Shown here: positions 1-8,998 of the stretch, piece after piece | Layout: each line of letters begins with the position of its first letter | Position numbering within the stretch: the first letter of the stretch is position 1 | Source: Bacillota bacterium | Lineage (GTDB): Bacteria; Bacillota; Clostridia; Monoglobales; Firm-18 | Direction of reading: 5' to 3' | Assembly (NCBI GenBank): GCA_023228885.1 | Contig: JALOAJ010000006.1 | Coordinates: 1-64,000 of the forward strand | DNA: 64,000 bases | Position numbers and translations under genes: made by a program | The notes under the pieces: generated by a model | The model's input: only the letters and a program-made list of their open reading frames with translations | Told to the model about the DNA's origin: nothing | Database searches by the model: none

Positions 1-167
1 GTTGTGCATAATAAAAATTCTTTTCACAAAAGTACATTATTTCATTTTTAAATGTCCACATTTCTAAGCAGTTATGGGCTTTATAGAGGTTTTCAATCTT
101 AAAAATGGGGAAACTCAAAATTTATTAATATTAAAAAATATTTTAAACTGTAAAAAACAGTCTGTTA

Positions 168-196
168 TTGAAATAATTGTTTTTATATGATATTAT
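168..196 (+). promoter_or_regulatory. Sigma-A type promoter for the V4R/GGDEF pair
   Basis: TTGAAA at 168-173 and TATTAT at 191-196 are separated by exactly 17 nt and lie 77 nt upstream of the TTG start of the V4R gene, in very AT-rich DNA. The rest of 1-272 holds no recognisable gene. Confidence 0.6.
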
Positions 197-272
197 TATA
201 TGAACTATAAATCAAGTTGGTTAATTAAAATGCATTATCATCATAATGAATAGTAACAAAGGGGTGTTATAA

Positions 273-788
273 TTGGAGGATTTAGGCAGATATAAATTTC
301 GTTGGGAATTGATTGGAGACTTATCCAAGGGCAGACCGAATATAGGGGCTTTCACACGGGTGGAAGTTTACAGGCTAATGCAGTTTACCTTCAGGGATAT
401 AGTTGAGTCGAAATACGGAACGGATGCTGCTGATGAAATTTTTTATGATGCGGGTAAACTGGCGGGAAAAGAATTTTACCTACAATATTTGGGTAATGTT
501 AAAGATTTTGATGATTTTATTAACCAAGTGCAAAAATTGCTAATAGATTTTGGCATAGGGGTGCTTAGGGTAGAAAATATTAATATGGAACAAAAAGAAA
601 TAACCCTAACTGTATCCGAGGACTTGGATTGTTCCGGGTTGCCTGAAAACGGCTATGAAATTTGCATTTATGACGAGGGCTTTATCAGCGCCCTGTTAGA
701 ATCGTTTACGGGGCAATCGTTTAAGGTAAAGGAAATTGATTGTTGGTGCACGGGAGACCGCACATGCAGGTTTTTTGCCAGAGGCTAA
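273..788 (+). CDS. V4R-domain protein (4-vinyl reductase-like small-molecule sensor domain)
   Basis: This 171-residue protein has no signal peptide or membrane segment. The C-terminal half (about residues 85-171) matches the V4R domain, with the family's Cys-rich ending: DCWCTGDRTCRFF supplies three cysteines in the last 20 residues. V4R domains bind small hydrophobic or aromatic ligands, or metal, in XylR/DmpR-type regulators and bacteriochlorophyll proteins; the ligand here is unknown. The start is TTG at 273, preceded by AAAGGGGTG at 258-266, and no better in-frame start exists. The next gene, a diguanylate cyclase, begins 28 nt downstream, so the two are probably one operon in which this protein supplies a ligand input to c-di-GMP synthesis (inference). 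Confidence 0.75.
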   Translation: MEDLGRYKFRWELIGDLSKGRPNIGAFTRVEVYRLMQFTFRDIVESKYGTDAADEIFYDAGKLAGKEFYLQYLGNVKDFDDFINQVQKLLIDFGIGVLRVENINMEQKEITLTVSEDLDCSGLPENGYEICIYDEGFISALLESFTGQSFKVKEIDCWCTGDRTCRFFARG

Positions 789-815
789 AACACCAAAACT
801 TTTGGGGAGGGTGCA

Positions 816-2060
816 TTGAATGTGAAAAACATAGAAAAAAAAATGATAAGGCATATAAATACATTGCTGAACGAAGGCAGCCTGCCTGATTTGCCGGATG
901 AACTGAAGGAAATTGAAGGTTTTTCCGACATTGACCAAGACATTCGCAGTTTAAGGCAAAACATTAACTCTATCGGGACAGGTAATTTATCTGAAAAAAT
1001 AAGCGGCACAGGGTATTTTTTTGGCATTATTAAAAATCTTCAGGCAACATTAAGAAATTTTATGTGGCAAACAAAGGCAATTTCGATGGGTAATTTTAAT
1101 TACAAGGTTGAATTTTTGGGGGAGTTTTCTGAAGCATTTAATGTTATGGCAAAAAAACTTGAAACAACAATTAATGAGGTAAAAGACGCACAAGCTCTAT
1201 TTGAATTGATTTTCAAAACAATCCCCGATGCAACTGTAATTATGGCATACGACAACTTGGAGTTGTTTGATTGCAACCATGCTTTTACTTCTATTTTTAA
1301 GTGCTCAAAAAGCTATTTATATGGAAAATATGTTAACGACATGCTTTTCCCCGATGACAAGCTTGCAGAAGAACAATTTAAAAAATCATTTGAATGCCCG
1401 CAATCTTCGCAAAACCTATCGCTAAAATTAAGCCTTATTAATGGTTTTTCTTTTTACGCTCTTTTTTCATCCGCGATAATTCATATAATGGATAAAAAAT
1501 ATGTATTAACCGTAATAAAAGATATCACCGAAATGAAAAGGATGGAAATGGAAATAAAAAGGTTAATGCAAATAGACCCTCTTACACAGCTTTATAACAG
1601 GTTTAAAATTGACGATGCGTTAATATCTGAGGCGCAGCGCACTAAAGGCGATGATGCTGTTTTTTCAATAATTATTTTTGATATTGACGATTTTAAAAGC
1701 ATTAACGACAACCATGGTCACATCGTTGGAGATGAAATATTAAAATCTATTTCCCAAATAGTCAAAGACAATATCAGAAGCAGCGATATTGCAGGCCGTT
1801 GGGGCGGTGAAGAATTTATTATAATATTACAAAACACAAACAGCGAAAAAGGATTCGTTTTGGCGGAGCAGCTTCGCTTAGAAATTGAAAAACACAATTT
1901 TACGCAGGTAGGCAAAGTAACGGCAAGTTTTGGCATTGCGCAATCTGATGCAACAGTTGACAGCACAGCAATAGTTTCAAATGCTGATAAAGCAATGTAT
2001 GAAGCTAAAAAATCAGGAAAAAACAAAACAATTGTTTATAATGGGGGAGCATTAAGCTAA
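816..2060 (+). CDS. Diguanylate cyclase with HAMP-like and PAS domains
   Basis: This 414-residue protein is predicted to make c-di-GMP from two GTP. A HAMP-like helical segment spans about 55-120 with no transmembrane helix before it, a PAS domain about 125-245, and a GGDEF domain 250-408. The active-site motif is GGEEF (330-334). The sequence RSSD (321-324) sits five residues upstream, as an inhibitory I-site RxxD should. The metal-binding segment FDIDDFKSIND is intact, so the enzyme looks active and product-inhibited. It starts at TTG 816, 5 nt after GGGGAGG (804-810); a GTG at 822 is an alternative. It is soluble and co-oriented with the V4R gene, which may give it ligand control. Confidence 0.9.
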   Translation: MNVKNIEKKMIRHINTLLNEGSLPDLPDELKEIEGFSDIDQDIRSLRQNINSIGTGNLSEKISGTGYFFGIIKNLQATLRNFMWQTKAISMGNFNYKVEFLGEFSEAFNVMAKKLETTINEVKDAQALFELIFKTIPDATVIMAYDNLELFDCNHAFTSIFKCSKSYLYGKYVNDMLFPDDKLAEEQFKKSFECPQSSQNLSLKLSLINGFSFYALFSSAIIHIMDKKYVLTVIKDITEMKRMEMEIKRLMQIDPLTQLYNRFKIDDALISEAQRTKGDDAVFSIIIFDIDDFKSINDNHGHIVGDEILKSISQIVKDNIRSSDIAGRWGGEEFIIILQNTNSEKGFVLAEQLRLEIEKHNFTQVGKVTASFGIAQSDATVDSTAIVSNADKAMYEAKKSGKNKTIVYNGGALS

Positions 2061-2070
2061 GCCCCCCCTT
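2043..2070 (+). terminator. Possible G/C hairpin at the end of the GGDEF gene
   Basis: The last codons carry a G-run with AGC (2043-2050) that can pair with GCT and a C-run (2056-2068), followed by only two T residues. The stem is bulged. It lies between two convergent genes (GGDEF stop at 2060, lyase stop at 2084), so it could serve either strand. The evidence is weak. Confidence 0.3.
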
Positions 2071-2083
2071 CCAACTAACCCAT

Positions 2084-3946
2084 CTATTCAATCATAAAGC
2101 TTATACTTGCACTTTTTGATGTTTTTAAAAAGTTAATTAAAACACGGTAAACAACATCTCCCCAAACTTTTTTGAGGTTTTCATCCTTTATTTTTATCGG
2201 CTCATAATCGATTTTATATTGACCGTCGGCGCTTATTGTCATGCTGCACTCGCCTATTTTGAGTGTATCATTGCTTAAAATAACGGGCTCGGTTGCACAC
2301 ATAAACACAAAGGAAAGCTCTTTAATATAATTTAATTCGAACTCCTCGGTTATTTCAATCCGTTTGCTTTTTCTGTTTAGCTTTGCGCTTCTAATCCATT
2401 TTTCTATCCCCGCTTCCTTGGGATATGCGTTTTTTAAGTTTAGCTTAAGCAAAGAATAGTCTTTTTCTATTATGCATTCCGTTTCACAAGACGAAAATTT
2501 TTCTCCTACCTGCTGCTCAAACCCGTTTATTATAGGCAGGTTGTGATAACTGCTCCTCATTGTCCATATTTCATATCTTTTATCGCTAAATGTTTTTGCT
2601 GTATATTTTTCAACACCCACATCAATAAATATAGGCTTGTCATCACGAAAAACTATAATGCTGCCAACATCGTTATGGTTATGACTTTCGTCATTATGCC
2701 CTCCTTTTGCCGCCAAAGTAAAACCTTTATTGTATTTTTCACACTCCCGGGTCAGTAAAACTTCAATTCCCTGCCACCACACATCTTTTTCGCTCTTGGG
2801 CAATCCTTCATAGTTTTTAATACTGCTATAATGCTTTATACCAAGCATCAACCTGTACGGGGAACTGTTTGGGTAGTATCTTATTACATTGTCGTGAAGC
2901 CTTGCCAAATAAGCGCCTTCCTTTTTAAACGCCTCGTCTTTAAACAGTTCTCCCATATTATAAATTAGCCCCGGCTGTGCATTTTCTATGACCGCCGACC
3001 CGTCCGCAAAGTTAATATAATAACTTTTGCTTATTCGTGTCCTAATTATAAAAGACGCAATATTTTTAATCTTTAAATCATCAAAAAAGCCAAGGTTTTT
3101 ACGAGTTGCCTCACTTATAATATGCAATGCGTCTATTAAGGAACCTCCCGCCCTATACCAATATGAAGTGCCCTCGTCGCAACCTCCGTCGTTTGAATAG
3201 CTGTTTAAAAAGAGGTCTAAAGTCTTAGCGGCTTTGTTTATTATCAAGCCCCGTCTTTTAACATCACTGCAAGTGAGAATTGCACTTATCAGCACACTGC
3301 TTGTGCACCATGGCGCCCAATTGTTTACACGACCGCCCGAAAACCCCATCCACCAGTAATCATTCCTTGACAAATATGGAGAAAAGACCCTTCGTTCAAG
3401 TTCGAAAAACATTCTTTGCGAAATTATCGGGGTTATTTTATCAAGCCTTTCTTTTAGCATAAAATTTGCAAAGGCTATTGCATGACCCGTTTCAAGTGCA
3501 AACAAGTCCAAAACAACATCATTGATGCAATCGGGCAATAACTCTTTTGATCTTCCCAAACCTTTAATGTGCGCACTTACAGACCATGTTGATTCTTCGC
3601 ATATCGACCATATTCCGTTAATGATATCATCTAAAAAACGCCCCTTATCCTCCACACATTCCGCAATAACAAGTGAATTTAATGCTGTACGCTTTTTAAA
3701 CATAATCGATTCGTTTACATCTCTGTTGCCGCTTCTGTAAAACTCCAAATATGAAGTAGCGGGAACGCCTGCCCAAACAAATCCGAGGTATTTTTCCGCT
3801 TCCGCAATCAAAAATTTTTTAAGACCGCTATCAAGCCCTTCCCAAAATATGCGCTCTGTAACATTTTGGAACAAGAAACGCTCGTTTTGGGATATAGGCA
3901 TTTCTTCAAAGCCGCCTTCATTGATTTTCTTGCTTATTATGTTCAT
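2084..3946 (-). CDS. Heparinase II/III-family polysaccharide lyase, cytoplasmic
   Basis: This 620-residue protein lacks a signal peptide, so it probably acts on imported oligosaccharides. The N-terminal two thirds is a helical toroid with conserved patches (YWWMGFSGGRVNNWAPW; GTSYWYRAGG). The C-terminal beta domain carries the hallmark of heparinase II/III-like proteins, GGHNDESHNHNDVG followed by FIDVG, with its paired histidines. Family members (PL12, PL15, PL17, PL21, PL37) cleave uronic-acid polymers by beta-elimination; I cannot choose the family or substrate. It is the last gene of the 43-kb minus-strand locus, 117 nt after GH88, which would remove the unsaturated uronic acid such a lyase produces. 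The start ATG at 3946 is preceded by AAGGGG; an internal ATG (MPISQNERF) is a weaker alternative. Confidence 0.82.
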   Translation of the reverse strand: MNIISKKINEGGFEEMPISQNERFLFQNVTERIFWEGLDSGLKKFLIAEAEKYLGFVWAGVPATSYLEFYRSGNRDVNESIMFKKRTALNSLVIAECVEDKGRFLDDIINGIWSICEESTWSVSAHIKGLGRSKELLPDCINDVVLDLFALETGHAIAFANFMLKERLDKITPIISQRMFFELERRVFSPYLSRNDYWWMGFSGGRVNNWAPWCTSSVLISAILTCSDVKRRGLIINKAAKTLDLFLNSYSNDGGCDEGTSYWYRAGGSLIDALHIISEATRKNLGFFDDLKIKNIASFIIRTRISKSYYINFADGSAVIENAQPGLIYNMGELFKDEAFKKEGAYLARLHDNVIRYYPNSSPYRLMLGIKHYSSIKNYEGLPKSEKDVWWQGIEVLLTRECEKYNKGFTLAAKGGHNDESHNHNDVGSIIVFRDDKPIFIDVGVEKYTAKTFSDKRYEIWTMRSSYHNLPIINGFEQQVGEKFSSCETECIIEKDYSLLKLNLKNAYPKEAGIEKWIRSAKLNRKSKRIEITEEFELNYIKELSFVFMCATEPVILSNDTLKIGECSMTISADGQYKIDYEPIKIKDENLKKVWGDVVYRVLINFLKTSKSASISFMIE

Positions 3947-4063
3947 ATGCTTACCAACCCCTTAGAGTTAATTATTCAAATTTAAAATAACAGGCACAAA
4001 ACCCCAAATTGACACAAATATTTTTTTGCAAATGCGTTTGCCGCTATTAGGGATGTGCAGCCT

Positions 4064-5242
4064 TTACCAGTACAGCTTCCAGTCGGTATGCAATCTCATT
4101 AGAGCTTCCATATAGTAATAATCGCCCCATATATTACACTCATCAACCCCATTGTTCCCCGGCTTTGAATATACAGCATGTAACAAGACGCCATTTGATT
4201 CGGGTATATCGGCTGTTGTATATTTTCCGCTTAAAGAACGCATTATTGCATTTACCGCATTTTTATAAAACGGAACATATTGGCTGTTTGAATGTTTTAT
4301 GATTTCAAGCATACCGCAAGCTGCAATCGCAGCTGCCGAGGAATCCCTTTCTTCTTTATCCCCGTTAGTAAAAATCAAATCCCAATAGCAAATATAATCT
4401 TCAGGCAGCCGATTGAGGAAATAATTTGTTAGCTTTTCGGCTTCTGTGATATAATCCATATTCTTTGTGTAAATATAGCTTAAGGGAAATCCATAAATGC
4501 CCCACGCCTGTCCCCTTGCCCATGACGAATCATTTGAATAGCCTTGGTGGGTTACTCCCTTCTTGGGCGCCCCCGTTTCCACATCAAAATAATAAGTATG
4601 ATGGGTAGAAGCATCGTCGCGAACAACTGTACCCAAAGTTGTATGTGCGTGTTTCTTTGCAATTTCGGCGTATTTTACATCCCCTGTTACCTCTGACGCC
4701 CAGTATAACAAAGGCAAGTTTAGCATGCAGTCAATAATTAGCCTATATGCATTAGGGTCATCAATAGCGCCCCAAGCTTGAATAAACTCACCTTTTTCTT
4801 TGTAACGGGTAATAAGCTTGTCAGCGGCTTTCAAAGCAGTTTGTTTCATTTCCTCGTTACCTGTTAGTTTATAGCCCGCAACACAGGATAGCGAATATAA
4901 AAACCCTAAATCATGATGATCTACCGAAATTTGCTTTTCTATGCGTTCTTTATAGCTTTTACATTGTATTTCGGCTACATTTCTATATTTTGCGTCACCC
5001 GTATATTCATAGGCGAGCCAAAGCATGCCTGTCCAAAATCCGTTTGTCCACCCTATGTTATCAGTTGGTTGGTAAACATTATTATTACTTGCAGGGGCCG
5101 GGAATTTATAAGTAAAGGTGTCTAAGCTTTGATCTATTTTTTTGATAATATAATCAAGCGCCCCTTTAACCTCTTTGCCGGAAAATTCCCTAATTCCTTC
5201 ATACTTTTCGCTAAGTTTAATTCCTTCATCAATTACCCTCAT
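4064..5242 (-). CDS. GH88 unsaturated glucuronyl hydrolase
   Basis: This 392-residue cytoplasmic enzyme is predicted to remove the 4,5-unsaturated uronic acid left at oligosaccharide ends by polysaccharide lyases. Family hallmarks are clear: HHDLGF and YRLIIDCMLNLPLL hold the two aspartates corresponding to Asp88 and Asp149 of Bacillus UGL (60 residues apart here, 61 there), and HQGYSNDSSWARGQAW is the conserved substrate-binding stretch. An ATG at 5248 lies only 2 nt from GGAGGG (5251-5256), while the in-frame ATG at 5242 is 8 nt away, so I place the start at 5242. The gene has its own upstream palindrome/extended -10 region and sits between GH2 and the heparinase-like lyase. Confidence 0.92.
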   Translation of the reverse strand: MRVIDEGIKLSEKYEGIREFSGKEVKGALDYIIKKIDQSLDTFTYKFPAPASNNNVYQPTDNIGWTNGFWTGMLWLAYEYTGDAKYRNVAEIQCKSYKERIEKQISVDHHDLGFLYSLSCVAGYKLTGNEEMKQTALKAADKLITRYKEKGEFIQAWGAIDDPNAYRLIIDCMLNLPLLYWASEVTGDVKYAEIAKKHAHTTLGTVVRDDASTHHTYYFDVETGAPKKGVTHQGYSNDSSWARGQAWGIYGFPLSYIYTKNMDYITEAEKLTNYFLNRLPEDYICYWDLIFTNGDKEERDSSAAAIAACGMLEIIKHSNSQYVPFYKNAVNAIMRSLSGKYTTADIPESNGVLLHAVYSKPGNNGVDECNIWGDYYYMEALMRLHTDWKLYW

Positions 5243-5269
5243 TTTCATAACCCTCCATATAATTTCAAG

Positions 5270-5303
5270 TATAATATCTGCTTTGCAGATATTATACCAT
5301 ACT
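5270..5303 (-). promoter_or_regulatory. Extended -10 promoter overlapped by a perfect 12-bp-arm palindrome, upstream of GH88
   Basis: Positions 5270-5281 and 5285-5296 are perfect inverted repeats around a 3-nt centre. On the minus strand the upstream arm begins TATAAT (5291-5296), preceded by TGG, which gives an extended -10 (TGnTATAAT). No good -35 box is visible. There is no T-run after the hairpin, so an intrinsic terminator is unlikely. A palindrome over a -10 box is the usual place for a repressor operator (inference). The 140-nt gap 5243-5382 holds nothing else recognisable. Confidence 0.5.
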
Positions 5304-5382
5304 TTTTACAAAAAAGCTTCTACATTTTTCCGAAACAAGGTCAAATGGTCTTTTTAAAGCCTTCATAACCAAGCTCCTTATT

Positions 5383-7863
5383 CTATGCCATATCATATAT
5401 GCTTGTTACCAAAAGCGTGTTTTTAAAATCCTCTAAGCAAGGCTCGCCCACAATATCCCGCTTATTTACCGTAACTATTTTTTTTATATTTGCGTGGAGG
5501 TCAAAAAAATTATCGCTGAAAACACAATCACCGACCTTCAAATCAAGTTGCACATACCGCGAATATGCCTTTGAATTTAGTGTTATCAAAAAATCATTTA
5601 CCCGTTCTTCAACTGTTACATTGACATCAGGGTCAATAAATTCAAAATGCTTGGCTTTTGTAAACAAAACTGTTCCCATACTGATTGTATCGCCGTCACA
5701 TATAAAAGCATATTCCAAATAGCGGCTGCGCCGCTGCTCCTTCGATGACAAGTAAACAGCAAAATCAAGCGATAGCACCTCGGTGGCGTTCATAGCTTTT
5801 ACATAAACCTGCTGCTCACCGCCAGTAATTATTTGAGAGCGGTTATCCCTTAAACTCCATTCTACCCTACCATCGACAGCCTCCATAGTATCATTGGTGA
5901 TATGCAGTGATGCTCCGTTTTCCTCTTCGCACACCGAAAGTAAAATCGGCGAATAAAATTTGCGAGCAAAATAGTGCAATGCCTTCCACCGTCCGTAATA
6001 GTCAATTCCCGACCACGACGCAACCGGCCAGCTGTCATTAATCTGCCAATAAAGAGTACCCATACAGCGTCCGCGATTCCTGCGGAAATGCTCGACACCG
6101 TATTTTATCGCTTCCGCTTGAAGAATTTGTGATGCATATACCAACGACTCAAAATCCTTAGGGTATTTAAAATTTTCGGACAAGTAGTAAAGAATCTTGC
6201 CGTTGGCAGCTTCATTTTTTTGATGACTTTCCATAACAGCGGAAAAAATGTTCCTGTCAGAGGGCTGCGTAAACGCTTCTATAGTTTTTATCGATGGGAA
6301 AGACTGAAAGCCAAACTCCGACAAAAAACGAAAATAATGATTCCTGTACTCAGTAAAAGGCTTTTGCCTATGCCAAACATCCCAGTAATGGACATCTCCG
6401 GTATTTGGATTTTGCGGCTCATCGAAGCTTCCCCTTGTCGACGGCGAAGAGGGCCAGTAAAATGTATTAGGGTCAAGCTCCTTCATAAGTTTGGGGAATA
6501 ACATTTCAAACTGCTTGATATATTCCGCCTTGTATTTCAAGTTGTTCGATGGCTCCCAATTGGCAAACGCAAGTTCTACCTCATTGTTGCCGCACCACAA
6601 ACCCAGACAAGCATGATGACGGATTCTGCTGACATTGTCCCTAAGCTCCCGCTCTACATTTTTTTCGAAATCCCCGTTCATATCATAAGCGGCACAGGCA
6701 AACATAAAGTCCTGCCACACAATAAGCCCATGCTCATCGCATAAATCATAAAAATAATCTGGTGGATATATGCCGCCGCCCCATACACGAATGCAATTAA
6801 AATTCGCATTCGCACAAGCCTCTATAAGTTTTTTGGTTCTATCGTAGCTGCATCTTGCAAGCAGGCTATCCTCCGGAATGTAATTCGCACCAAAGGCGAA
6901 AATAGAAACATCATTGATATTAAGCTCAAATGACTCGCCCCAGACATCCTTTTCACGCTTTACCGTAATCGTTCTGAGTCCAATATTGTATCGCCTAAAA
7001 TCCAAGGTACGCTGTTCATCCTTTAAGGTAACTTCCACCTCGTATAATGGCTGATTTCCCAGCCCGTTCGGCCACCATGTGTGGGGGTTGACAATATTAA
7101 ATTCAATATGATTTTGCAGACTGCCGGTACTCAGTACACCTTCTTGTACTCCACCGTCAGGCGATTTAATGCTTACTGTAATGTTATAATATTTTGGGTT
7201 GCAACAGGCACAAGGATTATTAAGCAAATCATGCTTAACATCCACGCCCAAAACTACGCCGTCGTCAAAATGCTGCTGTATGAAGCGAACATCCCTAATT
7301 CTTGCTTTGTCATATGCGCATATGTAGATATCCCTCCAAATCCCAAGATCCGGAATTTTAGGTCCCCAATCCCAGCCAAACATGTAATGTGCCTTTCGAA
7401 TATGAGAAAACCCCTCTGTACAATTTTTGATACCCCACAAAGGGTCTTCTGCTTGCTTTTCCTCAATATAACGAACAGGCGAGAAAAAGGTGATTTCAAT
7501 CAAATTACTTCCAACCCTTACGGCATCCTTTATATCAAATTCATAACGCCTATGCATGTTATTGGCTTTCCCGATAACATCTCCGTTAATACTTAACTCG
7601 CATATCGTGTCAAGCCCCTCGCAACAAAGAACTATATTTCCAAATTCAAAAAGACCACTTTCAATATTAAACTCTCTGCGATACTGATAATCGCAATTAG
7701 CCAACTCTATCGCCTGCTCCTCGTTTTCACGGTAATAAAAATCCTGTATCCTTTCAGACACAAGCAAATCATTAAAAACCGAACCGGGAACATTTGCCAA
7801 AGTCCAATTCGATTCGCCCTTTTTTCTCATTTCCCAAACACCGTTTAAATCCAACCTGTGCAT
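5383..7863 (-). CDS. GH2 beta-mannosidase
   Basis: This 826-residue enzyme has no signal peptide and would act in the cytoplasm. It has an N-terminal jelly-roll sugar-binding domain (about 1-190), an Ig-like domain (about 190-305), a TIM barrel (about 305-640) and C-terminal beta domains. IRVWGGGIYPPDYFYD and WCGNNEVE (acid/base Glu, residue 428) are typical of GH2 beta-mannosidases. The nucleophile is the Glu of SEFGFQSFPS (residue 516). It should release beta-linked mannose from oligosaccharides. An upstream in-frame ATG at 7875 lies inside the sequence ATGGAGG that forms the ribosome binding site, so the start is the ATG at 7863, 5 nt after GGAGG. The YesN regulator gene precedes it by about 20 nt, suggesting co-transcription. 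A decayed copy of its 5' end lies near 49.7 kb. Confidence 0.9.
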   Translation of the reverse strand: MHRLDLNGVWEMRKKGESNWTLANVPGSVFNDLLVSERIQDFYYRENEEQAIELANCDYQYRREFNIESGLFEFGNIVLCCEGLDTICELSINGDVIGKANNMHRRYEFDIKDAVRVGSNLIEITFFSPVRYIEEKQAEDPLWGIKNCTEGFSHIRKAHYMFGWDWGPKIPDLGIWRDIYICAYDKARIRDVRFIQQHFDDGVVLGVDVKHDLLNNPCACCNPKYYNITVSIKSPDGGVQEGVLSTGSLQNHIEFNIVNPHTWWPNGLGNQPLYEVEVTLKDEQRTLDFRRYNIGLRTITVKREKDVWGESFELNINDVSIFAFGANYIPEDSLLARCSYDRTKKLIEACANANFNCIRVWGGGIYPPDYFYDLCDEHGLIVWQDFMFACAAYDMNGDFEKNVERELRDNVSRIRHHACLGLWCGNNEVELAFANWEPSNNLKYKAEYIKQFEMLFPKLMKELDPNTFYWPSSPSTRGSFDEPQNPNTGDVHYWDVWHRQKPFTEYRNHYFRFLSEFGFQSFPSIKTIEAFTQPSDRNIFSAVMESHQKNEAANGKILYYLSENFKYPKDFESLVYASQILQAEAIKYGVEHFRRNRGRCMGTLYWQINDSWPVASWSGIDYYGRWKALHYFARKFYSPILLSVCEEENGASLHITNDTMEAVDGRVEWSLRDNRSQIITGGEQQVYVKAMNATEVLSLDFAVYLSSKEQRRSRYLEYAFICDGDTISMGTVLFTKAKHFEFIDPDVNVTVEERVNDFLITLNSKAYSRYVQLDLKVGDCVFSDNFFDLHANIKKIVTVNKRDIVGEPCLEDFKNTLLVTSIYDMA

Positions 7864-7884
7864 ACTAACCTCCATTTTTTCAAA

Positions 7885-8979
7885 CTAACAAACTATGTTT
7901 TTTCTGTACTCGGTGACGGTTGCGCCGACATATTTTTTGAACAGTTTCGAGAAATAGTAAGCATTGCTTATCCCTACAAGCTGACCTATTTCATAATCCT
8001 TGTATTGCAAATCTTTGCACAACAATTTCGCCTTTTCAATCCTCACATAATTCAAATAATCCAAAAATGACTTTCCCACAGCATTTTTAAAAATCTTTGA
8101 AGCATAGTTATAACTGACAAATGTAAGCTGCGCCAAGTCATCCAGGGTTATTTGCCCTGCATAGTTTTCGTCAATATATTTGAGCATTATACTGATTTTT
8201 TGGTCGCATTCGCCATCCACCGGAAGAGAGGCGCGTTTTTCCATACTACCGAGTATCAGTTCGACCAAATCATTAAACTCACTCAGGTCATCACTGTTAT
8301 CGATAATTCTATCGATATTCGACATTTCAAAAGTTCTGAAATATTCTTCTTTATCAATAAAATTGCCGAAGGTTTCTATCAAAGTATAAAAAATATATTT
8401 ATATATGATTTTTGAATACTTTTTCTCTTTTAAAAAGTTATTGCACAATGTCTTGATTTTTTCTCTTGCATCTTCAATGTCATCAATCCGACTTTCTTCT
8501 GCTGCATAAACAAATTTCTCCGCCGACAGCTTAACCTGCTGTACAAATAATGTGCCATCAACAGATTTCTTTAGACTATCTGCCTTTAATCTGTTTTCCT
8601 TTTGGAGGTCAAGTTCATACACCGCTTTTTTAACAACGGAGGTCATTTCGTTCAAATCAATCGGCTTTAATAAAAAACCGAAAACATTTAAATTTAGGGC
8701 TTTTTTCGCGTGATCAAACTCCCTGTATCCCGTCACTACTATAAGCTTCGATTCTTTGAGCATTTCACCGCATTGTTCAAGCATGTCCAAACCGCTTAAA
8801 TCATACATTTTTATATCGGTAATAACAATATCAGGTTTAAGGCGGCATATGGCATCGGAGCCTTCTTCCACATTTCCCGCCTCGCCACATATGAAACATC
8901 CGCATTCTTCCCATTTAATAACCGTTTTTAAACCTTTTCTCATAAGCGGCTCGTCGTCTACAATCAAAACCTTATACAC
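7885..8979 (-). CDS. YesN-type response regulator with AraC DNA-binding domain (copy 1)
   Basis: This 364-residue regulator has an N-terminal receiver domain (about 1-120; phosphoacceptor Asp in IVITDIKM, switch Lys in LLKPID) and a C-terminal AraC/XylS domain (about 265-364) with two helix-turn-helix units (LTLDDLAQL-like and YYFSKLFKKYVG). It starts at GTG 8979, 8 nt after a G-run; this matches the ATG start of its paralogue at 50888. The partner kinase gene ends 10-20 nt upstream. The recognition-helix residues are almost identical to those of copy 2, so both probably bind the same operator. It is expected to activate the polysaccharide genes when the YesM partner senses sugar (inference). 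Confidence 0.92.
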   Translation of the reverse strand: MYKVLIVDDEPLMRKGLKTVIKWEECGCFICGEAGNVEEGSDAICRLKPDIVITDIKMYDLSGLDMLEQCGEMLKESKLIVVTGYREFDHAKKALNLNVFGFLLKPIDLNEMTSVVKKAVYELDLQKENRLKADSLKKSVDGTLFVQQVKLSAEKFVYAAEESRIDDIEDAREKIKTLCNNFLKEKKYSKIIYKYIFYTLIETFGNFIDKEEYFRTFEMSNIDRIIDNSDDLSEFNDLVELILGSMEKRASLPVDGECDQKISIMLKYIDENYAGQITLDDLAQLTFVSYNYASKIFKNAVGKSFLDYLNYVRIEKAKLLCKDLQYKDYEIGQLVGISNAYYFSKLFKKYVGATVTEYRKNIVC

Positions 8980-8998
8980 ATTACACACCCCCCAAACT

